The notes below the pieces were generated by a model. It had not been told where the DNA came from. It worked only from the letters and a program-made list of their open reading frames with translations, and ran no database searches. 33,238 bases of DNA from Candidatus Saccharimonadota bacterium (GTDB lineage Bacteria; Patescibacteriota; Saccharimonadia; Saccharimonadales; Saccharimonadaceae), in contig JAIKZA010000029.1 in assembly GCA_024682595.1 (NCBI GenBank), positions 1-33,238 on the forward strand, written 5' to 3'. Each line of letters begins with the position of its first letter. The first letter of the stretch is position 1. Both the position numbers and the translations under genes were made by a program. Below, piece after piece: positions 1 through 8,543 of the stretch.

Positions 1-2
1 AC

Positions 3-128
3 GTGAGTTCTAGGTTATCCTGCGAAGACATAAACTCTAAGCTCCGTGATTACCTTGACTACTACAACTTTAGGCGCCATCATATGGGCATAGAGTTCAG
101 GACACCTATCTCAATGTTGCATAGGTAG
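3..128 (+). mobile_element. C-terminal end of a DDE/rve-type transposase (IS3/IS481-like), cut by the window edge
   Basis: Frame 3 reads ...LRDYLDYYNFRRHHMGIEFRTPISMLHR*, resembling the integrase-core C-terminus (YN..R.H...G..TP). Confidence 0.7.
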
Positions 129-364
129 AGAGCCTTCTACGCACATGCATCGAATTGCCGCTATTTTATTAAAAAATAATATCCATTTTTAATTATCGTC
201 TTTGCAAAAGCTAAAAAATCTGTTAAAAACCGCACTAAATTGCCTATTTTATACCACATCTTCACAAAATAACAATAAGCATTTTCACCCCTGTAATTTA
301 CCTGCTAATCTGTTGCAAAATGGCCACTTTGCCGTAGTTTTTACAAAAAAAGATGTGAAAACTA

Positions 365-393
365 TTGCATAAATTGCAAATCCGTGCTATAAT
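365..393 (+). promoter_or_regulatory. Sigma-70-type promoter for the downstream structured RNA
   Basis: TTGCAT (365-370), 17-nt spacer, TATAAT (388-393). Confidence 0.6.
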
Positions 394-399
394 CAAAAC

Positions 400-698
400 A
401 GTTTTGGTCTGAAAGGACCAAAAAACCGCACCTAAAAATTTTAGAAACGTTGCTGAATTTATTTTAGCAATTGTTGCGTGCTTTAGAAACCCTTTCGGCC
501 TTCAAATTTCTCCTATAGTTTGAAGTGAAAAGTATTACCTCCACTTAGAAAGATCATTTCTAAAGCTAGCAATCCCTATAACCGGCGGACCCCATGTGTG
601 AGGTGGGTCACGCTTCCGGAGTTCTCCGGATGCCTTAGGAGGTGTGTTGTAGGGCCAAATAGCCCCAGGTGATGCCCACCCTTACCTGGGGCTTTTTG
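400..698 (+). ncRNA. Structured non-coding RNA of unknown family (about 300 nt)
   Basis: Promoter directly upstream, intrinsic terminator at the end, no ORF, and a series of perfect hairpins (TTTTGGTC/GGACCAAAA, TTGCT/AGCAA, CTTCAAA/TTTGAAG, TTAGAAA/TTTCTAA, TCCGGA-GTTC-TCCGGA) plus a long-range stem 574-582 / 646-654. Confidence 0.6.
661..698 (+). terminator. Rho-independent terminator
   Basis: AGCCCCAGGT ... ACCTGGGGCT perfect 10-bp stem followed by a T-run. Confidence 0.85.
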
Positions 699-759
699 GT
701 GTCCTAATAATCCTTACAACCCCGTCAAAGCGGTGGTATTCTTATGCTAAAATATAGAT

Positions 760-2062
760 ATGCGAAATGCTACTCTAGGTAAAATTCTTTCAAAAATCAC
801 CAAGGGGATGGTAGTAGCAATAGCATTGACCGCCATCGTCTTCGTTCACGGCGCCAGCGCAAAAACCGATGAAGAAAGAGCCAATTTTCGCAACGTTCAA
901 GCGGGCGGCATGGGTAAGAATGTACTATATAGAAGTGCGCATCCAGCTAGACCCACCGACAGCGGCAACACTGCTCGCGCAAAAGCCGCAAATAAACTTA
1001 TGCAAGCGCACGGAATACAGGCTGTCCTAAATTTCGCCGACACAGACTCCGATCTTAAAAGCAATTTTAAAAAAGTGGGCGCCACGCCATCAACTTACTA
1101 TTACATGGGACTATATGAAAAAGGTAAAGTCAGACCGTCCTATATGAGGGGCCCAGGCAAAAGCACCCGAAATTCTTCCTATCGCAAGAAGATAGCCACC
1201 GCCATGAAGTTCTTTACCACAAACGAAGGCCCGTACCTGATACATTGCGTGATTGGTCGAGATCGTACTGGAATAACTATAGAAATCCTCTTAGACCTAA
1301 TGGGGGGCACCCTACGACTACATACTCGAGGATTGGGCTAAAACTGATCAGAACTTGTATGGCAGTAGTAAAAGCTCTGCCATGCGTAAAGCTAGAGATC
1401 GCCTAGACGATGACCTCGAATTCATAACGGGGAAAAACCTACACGATGACGAATGGGGGGAAGTTAGCTTTGCCCCATATGTCGAAGAATTCCTCAAGAA
1501 AGGCGGGATGTCATCCAGTGAAGTTGAAAAATTAAAAAGTAACCTATCGAAGTCATACGCAGACGACGGCAAACCAACTAACGGCAACAGCGGGGGGCGG
1601 AGGAGGCAACAGTAGCAGTAGCAGCAAGGACGGAGCGGGTAATGATGGAGACAATAGCAGCAAAGAAGCCGACAAAAAAGCAATGATCCTGGCCCAGAGC
1701 CCGATATTACTATTAAGCCCGAAAAAGAAGCCAAATGTACTTCAATCCTCAACTCGTCACTATGCGATGAAGGAAATGGCGAAGATAGTATTATTTACAT
1801 CCTAAAATTTATAGCAAATACCATTACAGTAGGAATCGTGACGCTAGGCACAATTGGTATCATTTATAGCGGTTTTATTATAATCACCGCGAGTAGCGAC
1901 GAAGGAAAAGTTAAAAAAGCTAAATCGCGTATACTCGAAATAGTTATCGGTTTTATACTTTGGGCGCTATTCTATATGATACTAGGCTTATTCCTACCAG
2001 ATACTCCAAATATCGAGGCAACTTCACCAAGCAAATCTTCGTCTCTTGTAGCTAAAAAATAA
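760..2062 (+). pseudogene. Frameshifted gene: N-terminal TM/signal + tyrosine-phosphatase-like domain (HCVIGRDRTG) + Gly/Ser linker + C-terminal pilin/VirB2-like two-TM domain
   Basis: ORFs 760-1341, 1355-1615 and 1838-2062 join into one reading frame if G6 at 1302-1307 and G6 at 1592-1597 each lose one G and A6 at 1674-1679 gains one A. Confidence 0.7.
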
Positions 2063-2102
2063 CCCATCCGAAACTAAGACTGCTAGAAAATCCAAACCTT
2101 CA

Positions 2103-2131
2103 GGCCACACATCACTACGTGGCCATTTTTT
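2103..2131 (+). terminator. Rho-independent terminator
   Basis: GGCCAC ... GTGGCC + ATTTTTT. Confidence 0.7.
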
Positions 2132-2176
2132 GCACTTATGCTTTGTTGCAAAGTTTTGTATGATATTATATAGCAC

Positions 2177-4450
2177 ATGAGTAAAAACTTAGTTATCGTA
2201 GAGTCCCCAGCTAAAGCTCATACTATCGAGAAGTATCTCGGCAAAGATTTTGTGGTATTAGCTTCCGTTGGACATATTCGCAAAGACACGAAGGTCGATA
2301 AGAATACTTTTGACGTCACCTACGAAGTTGACCCTGGGCACAAAAGTGTTATTACTGACCTTAAGAAGGCTGCCAAGGCTGCCGACAAAATCTGGCTCGC
2401 AACAGATGAGGACCGCGAAGGCGAAGCTATCTCTTGGCACCTATGCGAAGTACTAAAACTACCAAAGGATACTGCTCGCATCACTTTTCATGAAATTACC
2501 AAATCCGCGCTTGAAGAAGCCATTAAAAGTCCTCGTACCGTCGACATGAACATGGTTTCGTCACAGCAGGCCCGCCAAACTCTCGATATGCTAGTCGGTT
2601 TCGATCTCTCGGGCGTCGTGCGCAAGAAAGTTCCTGGCGCCGTTTCGGCTGGGCGCGTCCAAAGTCCCGCTCTCCGCCTAATCGTTGAAAGGGAACAGGC
2701 TATCGAAAAATTCGCTAGCAAGTTTACCTATAAGGTTTCTGGCGATTTCGGATTCGATGCTAAACTTAATCATGAATTCGAGACCGAAGACGAAGCGCGC
2801 GCTTTCCTCGAAAAACTAATCAATGCAGACTTTGCCGCTAGCGCCGTCGAGACCGCCCCTGGTACGCGCAAACCAGCTCCACCTTTCACGACCGCCTCAA
2901 TGCAAATTGAAGCCAACAGCAAGCTTGGCTATTCTACGCGCACTACTATGCAGGCCGCCCAGTCTCTTTATCAAGCCGGCCTTATTACTTACCACCGCAC
3001 CGACAGCCTCAACCTTAGTAAGCAAGCGATCGCTAGCATGGCTAGCTATGTAGAATCCAAATACGGCAAAGAATATGTCAAAGTACGCAACTTCAAGACT
3101 AAGTCCGCTGGCGCCCAAGAGGCACACGAGGCCATTCGCCCAACCGACGTCAACCGTGAAACTGCTGGCAAAAACGATTACGAAAAGCGCCTCTACGCTT
3201 TAATTCGTGGCCGCGCACTTGCTACGCAAATGGCCGACGCTCGCATCGAAAGTACTACTATTACCATAGCTACGCCAACCAAATACAATTTTATCGGCAA
3301 GGGAGAAATCGTAACCTTCGACGGCTTTCTGAAAGTCTATGGCCGCATTAAAGAGAATGAGCTCCCACATTGCAAAGTCGGCGACAAACTCACAGCTCAC
3401 AGCATCATCGCTCGCCAAAGCTTTGCTAAACCACAAGCGCGCTATACCGAAGGTTCACTGGTCAAGAAGCTTGAAGAGCTCGGTATTGGCCGTCCAAGTA
3501 CTTACGCTAGCATTATGACCGCAATTCAAGCTCGCGGCTACGTCGTAAAGGGTGAAAGCGACGGGGAAGAGCGTGAGGTTGCCGAGTTAAAGCTAGAAAA
3601 TAATCAAATCAGCAAAGAAACCGTCAAAGAAAAGTTCGGTGCCAACAAAGGCAAATTACTACCAACGCCAATTGGCGAACTTATCTCGGGCTTTCTGACC
3701 GACAATTTCAAGAACATCGTCGATTACAAGTTTACCGCTAATATCGAAAAAGACCTCGACCTAATCGCCGACGCAAAGCTCGACCGCGTCAAAATGCTTC
3801 GCGATTTCTACGGACCTTTTAATGACGAAGTTCTGGCTAGCGAAGGCATCGAGCGCTACAATAACGCTCGTTTGCTTGGGCACGACCCTAAAACCGGCAA
3901 AGCCATCTACGCGAAAGTGGGCAAAAATGGCGGTTTTATCCAGCTAGGCGAAAACGAAAAAGAATCCGGCGAAAAACCCGTCTTCGCGCCATTACCAAAA
4001 CGCAAAAGCGTCAAAACCGTCACCCTAGAGCAAGCCCTCAAGCAACTCGACCTGCCACAATTACCACGGCTACTCGGCAAAGCAAAAGATGGTGCTGAGA
4101 TTATTGCCGCCGCTGGCCCATTCGGTCCGTATCTAAAAGGTGGCAAATATAATATCCCACTCGGCAAAGAATTTAATCCATACACCATTACACTGGAAGA
4201 AGCTGAGCCGCTCTATGAGAAAAAGCGCGACTCCTACATTGCCGATTGGGGAGAAATTCAAATCATAGAAGGCGCCTACGGACCATACGTCAAAGGCCCC
4301 GGCCGTCGCAATTTTGTACGTATCCCTAAAGATATTGATCCGAAAACCGTCACAAAAGAGCAGGCGGAAGGATATCTCGCCAACAAGCCCAAAAAGACGC
4401 GCCGTCCAACCAAACGCCGAACGACCACAAAAAAATCAACGAAGAAATAA
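2177..4450 (+). CDS. topA: DNA topoisomerase I (type IA)
   Basis: MSKNLVIVESPAKAHTIEKYLG, TDEDREGEAISWHL, active-site region LITYHRTDS; C-terminal GPFGPYLKGG-type repeats and a K/R-rich tail. Confidence 0.97.
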   Translation: MSKNLVIVESPAKAHTIEKYLGKDFVVLASVGHIRKDTKVDKNTFDVTYEVDPGHKSVITDLKKAAKAADKIWLATDEDREGEAISWHLCEVLKLPKDTARITFHEITKSALEEAIKSPRTVDMNMVSSQQARQTLDMLVGFDLSGVVRKKVPGAVSAGRVQSPALRLIVEREQAIEKFASKFTYKVSGDFGFDAKLNHEFETEDEARAFLEKLINADFAASAVETAPGTRKPAPPFTTASMQIEANSKLGYSTRTTMQAAQSLYQAGLITYHRTDSLNLSKQAIASMASYVESKYGKEYVKVRNFKTKSAGAQEAHEAIRPTDVNRETAGKNDYEKRLYALIRGRALATQMADARIESTTITIATPTKYNFIGKGEIVTFDGFLKVYGRIKENELPHCKVGDKLTAHSIIARQSFAKPQARYTEGSLVKKLEELGIGRPSTYASIMTAIQARGYVVKGESDGEEREVAELKLENNQISKETVKEKFGANKGKLLPTPIGELISGFLTDNFKNIVDYKFTANIEKDLDLIADAKLDRVKMLRDFYGPFNDEVLASEGIERYNNARLLGHDPKTGKAIYAKVGKNGGFIQLGENEKESGEKPVFAPLPKRKSVKTVTLEQALKQLDLPQLPRLLGKAKDGAEIIAAAGPFGPYLKGGKYNIPLGKEFNPYTITLEEAEPLYEKKRDSYIADWGEIQIIEGAYGPYVKGPGRRNFVRIPKDIDPKTVTKEQAEGYLANKPKKTRRPTKRRTTTKKSTKK

Positions 4451-4451
4451 T

Positions 4452-4479
4452 AAAAAAAGCCGCGCATCACACGCGCAGC
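4452..4479 (-). terminator. Terminator of the minus-strand gene 4516-5244
   Basis: Minus strand GCTGCGC-GTGTGAT-GCGCGGC followed by TTTTTTT. Confidence 0.6.
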
Positions 4480-4515
4480 TTGTTTGAATGGATAAAACGA
4501 ACGGTAGCCCGCCGA

Positions 4516-5244
4516 TTACTTGTCGGACATCAATATCCTCGCCACACCAACAACAAAGTCGGCAGTATATAAAAAGTAATCATAATACACCGTATCGCCA
4601 AGCAGATATCTTTTATTACTACGACAAAAGTATGGATATGCGTTTCTATAACCGCTCCATATGTGGCTCCTCCAGTCAGCACCGTAATACTCGGGATAGA
4701 CCTCAGTCGCTTCCACACCCTTCGCGTCCATCCCAATTCGCACAAGGAAGCTAGCACAATCTTCGGGCGGCATATAGCTCAAATCGCGCTCAATTCGAAA
4801 CTGGCGCCGTATTGCATCTTCGTCGTAAAGATCGACTCTTCCAGTTGCGCCACGCTTGCGATAAATCCTGACGTAGTCAAAATCCGAAAGGCTACAGTAA
4901 GAACACCCCTTCGCCTCCTCGCCATAAACGCTACCTAAATCTTCAAAAAGAAGTGGACGCCTAATGAGGTTTCGCTCGACCATTATAGGAGTCACGCCAA
5001 ATATTACATCCGGCGACTCCGTAGGTGGCAGACTTATAGAAGCAACTTCATCGAAACTCCATCTTGCTTCATTTTTACCGTCTTTCGCTCGCTCCTGAGC
5101 AGTGCCGATCAGTTCTACTGCCGAAGTCATATTCGGACTCGCATAGTAAATAGCCGCCCAGTCCCGCCTCAATTCAGGGCCAATATCCTCATCCAAATCG
5201 CAAGAATGAGGCAAAATAAACAATGCCAATCGTTTTCTATCCAT
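4516..5244 (-). CDS. Hypothetical protein (242 aa), paralog of 5384-5923
   Basis: Intact ORF with RBS AGGAG before ATG; shares VR.YRK, PP, PEYYG and RY.LGD blocks with the neighbouring ORF. Confidence 0.75.
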   Translation of the reverse strand: MDRKRLALFILPHSCDLDEDIGPELRRDWAAIYYASPNMTSAVELIGTAQERAKDGKNEARWSFDEVASISLPPTESPDVIFGVTPIMVERNLIRRPLLFEDLGSVYGEEAKGCSYCSLSDFDYVRIYRKRGATGRVDLYDEDAIRRQFRIERDLSYMPPEDCASFLVRIGMDAKGVEATEVYPEYYGADWRSHIWSGYRNAYPYFCRSNKRYLLGDTVYYDYFLYTADFVVGVARILMSDK

Positions 5245-5336
5245 TTTTTATCTCCTAAAGAGCATGTAATAAAGTTACAATAGTTTCGACTATACAATAA
5301 ATATCGCTAGCGGTCAAATAAAACACTCTTAGAAGC

Positions 5337-5364
5337 CATAAAAAGGCCACGCTACTGCGTGGCC
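5337..5364 (-). terminator. Terminator of the minus-strand gene 5384-5923
   Basis: GGCCACGC-TACT-GCGTGGCC with a T-run on the minus strand. Confidence 0.8.
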
Positions 5365-5383
5365 GTGACTACTGGAGCTATGC

Positions 5384-5923
5384 TCAACGAAGGCTATAGA
5401 CTCTGCCTATCACCTCCTCGAAGATTTTCCTCCGTCCCTCAACGCCATCACATATAACCAGATCGCCGAGATAGTACCGAGGCCATCCATGCTCTTCTGC
5501 GTAGTGGTCCTCGACGTCACCGAAGGGAGCGTGTACAAATACGTACACGTTATTAGGATTGCTGCCGTAATACTCCGGAATCATCAGGGCCATATCAGGG
5601 CATACGAGCCAGCTCTCCACCTCTGCCGGAGGAGTTTCTGATGGATTCCCCTCGATCACAATACGCCGTCCTTTCCTGTAGGCGCGCACGAAACCATAAC
5701 TCGCGAGCTCGATCGTAGTCCCACGCGGAGCTCCGAATGCCGCCGAAGAGCACGGAATCCCGTATATGGTCCTGAGAACAGTATTCCCACATGCGTCGCC
5801 GTGAACCTTGTAAATCAGCTTCGCCACGTGGCTGCTCGAAGTATCTAACGCAAACATCACCGGCTTGCGCGGTCTGAAGAAGTTAATAGCATCAGACATA
5901 GCATCAAACATAGCTTTAATCAT
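5384..5923 (-). CDS. Hypothetical protein (about 179 aa), paralog of 4516-5244
   Basis: RBS TTAGGAGG is placed for the internal ATG (MIKAMFDAM...) rather than the ORF-track start at 5950. Confidence 0.7.
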   Translation of the reverse strand: MIKAMFDAMSDAINFFRPRKPVMFALDTSSSHVAKLIYKVHGDACGNTVLRTIYGIPCSSAAFGAPRGTTIELASYGFVRAYRKGRRIVIEGNPSETPPAEVESWLVCPDMALMIPEYYGSNPNNVYVFVHAPFGDVEDHYAEEHGWPRYYLGDLVICDGVEGRRKIFEEVIGRVYSLR

Positions 5924-6160
5924 CTTTTTTCCTCCTAAACTACTTTGCATCGTGCAACATTAATATTATATCACAAAACGTGAAAAAAAGCAAGTAACAG
6001 CGCCTTTTTGCTCAGTTTTGACTATTAAACCACGTCTCAAAAACCAAAAAGCGCAAGCTTTTCATCATAATTAAGCTCAAGCTTATAGTTTTATATACTT
6101 TTTTCGAAATGATGCCAAAAATATGGTACAATTATTTCTAAGTGAAAGTCATTTTACTTG

Positions 6161-6189
6161 TTGACAACGTGTGATAGTCATGTTATTAT
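6161..6189 (+). promoter_or_regulatory. Sigma-70-type promoter
   Basis: TTGACA, 17-nt spacer, TATTAT, upstream of the CDS at 6247. Confidence 0.65.
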
Positions 6190-6246
6190 ATTTAAAAGTC
6201 AAGATATTAAACCTAAGTAGACGGAGAAGTAAGGAAAAACAGCAGC

Positions 6247-7278
6247 ATGAATAATGCGGAAGCAATTACTAAGGCTATTTCTAGTAGCCTCAGCATCATC
6301 GAACAAGAGCGCGAAAGGGAAATCATCTCTCGCCGATTCGGCCTAAACGGGCACAAAGAAACACTAGAACAAATTGGCGAAATGCTTTCAATCACGCGCG
6401 AACGTGTTCGTCAACTCGAAAAAGCAATTCTTATCCGTCTCCGCATCGCTGCAGAAGAAGGCAAGATTAGCGACCTAGCACCAGCCGAAAAACTAATCGT
6501 GCGAAACTTAACCGAAATGGGCCGCATCGCTCGCACCTCTGACCTAGCGCAAAAAATTCTCAACCACGAAGCAAGCGCTGTCGAAAAAGCCAACTTTAGC
6601 TTCCTCGGCGAAATCTCGCCAGTCTTGACTATCATCTCCGAAAACGACAAATACCACAACGCAATCGGCATCGCGGAATACGGCGACGAAAAAGCCATTC
6701 GCGGCAAAGTCGACGAAATCGTTGCGCTCGTAAAAAGCAATAAAAAGCCGATGAGCATCGATGAGCTCGACGAAAACCTCAACTATGAACACCCTAGTCA
6801 TATTGAAGCAGTCGCACATGTTAGCAAGCTACTTTCTACTCTAAATGGTCAATGGGGGCTTACGAAATGGCCAACCGTTAATCCAAAGAATATTCGCGAC
6901 AAAATCTACGTCGTACTCGAAGAACATAAAGAGCCAATGCATTTTAATAACATCGCCAGAGCAATTAGCTCTTCAGACTTCAAGCGTAAAGATGTTACTG
7001 TTCAAGCTATTCATAACGAGCTCATCAAAGATTCACGCTTCGTCCTAATCGGCCGTGGCATCTACGCGCTAGATAGCTGGGGTTATCAAAAGGGAACCGT
7101 ATCGGATATTATTACCAAAATTCTTAGAAAAGCTGGCGAAGAGGGTCTTTCGCGCAAAGAAATCGTCAAACAGGTTCTCAAAGAGCGTAAGGTAAAAGAG
7201 ACCACAGTCCTATTAAATCTTCAGAACAAAAAGCTCTTCACTAAAGTTGGCCGCGACGGCTATAAATTAACAAATTAA
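6247..7278 (+). CDS. Sigma-70 region-4 HTH protein with HARE-HTH-like domains
   Basis: EREREIISRRFGLNGHKETLEQIGEMLSITRERVRQLEKAI is sigma-70 region 4; the C-terminal half (MHFNNIARAI..., RKEIVKQVLK...) resembles HARE-HTH/RNAP delta winged helices; no region 2 present. Confidence 0.8.
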   Translation: MNNAEAITKAISSSLSIIEQEREREIISRRFGLNGHKETLEQIGEMLSITRERVRQLEKAILIRLRIAAEEGKISDLAPAEKLIVRNLTEMGRIARTSDLAQKILNHEASAVEKANFSFLGEISPVLTIISENDKYHNAIGIAEYGDEKAIRGKVDEIVALVKSNKKPMSIDELDENLNYEHPSHIEAVAHVSKLLSTLNGQWGLTKWPTVNPKNIRDKIYVVLEEHKEPMHFNNIARAISSSDFKRKDVTVQAIHNELIKDSRFVLIGRGIYALDSWGYQKGTVSDIITKILRKAGEEGLSRKEIVKQVLKERKVKETTVLLNLQNKKLFTKVGRDGYKLTN

Positions 7279-7280
7279 GC

Positions 7281-7315
7281 AAAAACCGACTAGTAGTAGA
7301 AACTAGTCGGTTTTT
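7281..7315. terminator. Bidirectional terminator
   Basis: AAAAACCGACTAGT ... ACTAGTCGGTTTTT between convergent genes. Confidence 0.85.
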
Positions 7316-7321
7316 AAATCC

Positions 7322-7927
7322 TTAGACTCGGCTAGTGTAGTTAATTTTAATATTCCTTGAAATATCCTTGTATTGTTTGCGAGGCACTAAATTCCATTCA
7401 CCCAGTATCTCCGAAATGCGCTCTAGTACATCTTCCGGCGTACCCATGCCATTCACTTCGCGGACCAATACGTCCTCCATGCTCAGCGCACGAATCATGC
7501 CAGTAATTGATCGGTCGTATAGGTCCTCGCGCCGCTCAATCGCTGCGCGCGTATCATCGACGCGTTTACGTTCCATTAATCGTTTCCAAAGCTCACCATG
7601 TGGCACGCGCAAGATAATTGCACCAGTTAAGTTAGATATCTCTTTATTATCAATCATCCAACGCACTTGACGATAGCTAGAAGGGAAGCCATCTAGAACT
7701 ACTCGATTTGTGCCGCGCGCATGCGCTCTTCGCATTACATCGCTCATCAAGGAATTCATCGTATCGTCATCGACAAACATGCCGTGATCTAATTTGTACA
7801 TAATGTCTTTGTTGTGCATGCTCGAAAGCATATCGCGCGAAGAGTACCACGTCCAACCATACCGACGAGCCAGCAGCTCGCCTTGCAGACTTTTGCCACT
7901 ACCAGGAGCACCAAAGAGTGTTATCAT
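7322..7927 (-). CDS. Adenylate kinase-like nucleoside monophosphate kinase
   Basis: P-loop GAPGSGKS, VVLDGFPSS, R...DD.R..IERR; no zinc lid. Confidence 0.8.
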   Translation of the reverse strand: MITLFGAPGSGKSLQGELLARRYGWTWYSSRDMLSSMHNKDIMYKLDHGMFVDDDTMNSLMSDVMRRAHARGTNRVVLDGFPSSYRQVRWMIDNKEISNLTGAIILRVPHGELWKRLMERKRVDDTRAAIERREDLYDRSITGMIRALSMEDVLVREVNGMGTPEDVLERISEILGEWNLVPRKQYKDISRNIKINYTSRV

Positions 7928-7949
7928 ACCATCATTCTACCATAAAGCT

Positions 7950-8481
7950 TTAACTCTGGATTTCTTTAAGCATTTCCTTGTACTGCCACTCAGCCAATTC
8001 ATTTTCTTCATCAGCGCACTAAGTCCACCCGGAAGACCGATTGAAGAAATATCTTTTCTTAGATAAGCCTTTGCTACCGCCATTCGGTCCTCGTGACTAA
8101 GGCCATCTGGCTGCCCTCTGGATAGCGACCAAAATCCATATCGGGCTTCCGACTGCCAGAATCACCAACATCCCGTTGGTCTTCAACGATGCCCTTCAGA
8201 AAGCTAGGCTGAGGTTCAAAATCCTCCTCAACCTCCAATACTTCATCACCCCTCCTGCTAGACCCTAGAAGCCTATCAAGTCTTCCTTTGATATCTTCTA
8301 TCTCATCAAGTACTGCTTGTTCAACATCTCCACTAGCCTCACTACTATCGCTAAGACCTTCTAGCATTCTTTGCATGTCCGCAATAACGTCACCTAGCCT
8401 TTCGGTACGCCTGCGACTCTCTCTGTCCGCCTCGGGCGTCTCCAAATTTCTCGAATAATCACCCTCTAAGCGCATCTTCAT
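7950..8481 (-). pseudogene. Hypothetical protein gene with two apparent 1-nt deletions in its 3' part
   Basis: ORF 8074-8481 continues as ...YPEG|QPDGLSHEDRMAVAKAYLRKDISSIGLPGGLSALMKK|NELAEWQYKEMLKEIQS* after adding one base near 8114-8116 and one near 8002-8005; the corrected stop lies about 23 bp before the next gene. Confidence 0.5.
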
Positions 8482-8543
8482 AATATCTTCATTCTATCAT
8501 AATCTCACCGCCGTTTTTATTGCATTTATGTTAAAATAACAGT

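Noticed and set aside
400-698. RNase P RNA, tmRNA or SRP RNA
   Set aside because: Hallmarks (GGAGGAAAGTCCGGGC/ACAGAA, tRNA-like TTCGA arm with CCA, GGAAG SRP loop) are absent on either strand.
1348-1752. 134-aa minus ORF rich in Cys/Leu/Ser
   Set aside because: Antisense to the frameshifted phosphatase-pilin gene; composition reflects the Gly/Ser linker on the other strand.
897-4470. Antisense ORFs inside the phosphatase gene and topA (897-1085, 2488-2721, 3907-4188, 4276-4470 and similar)
   Set aside because: They overlap well-supported genes, lack RBS and protein-like composition; typical shadow ORFs.
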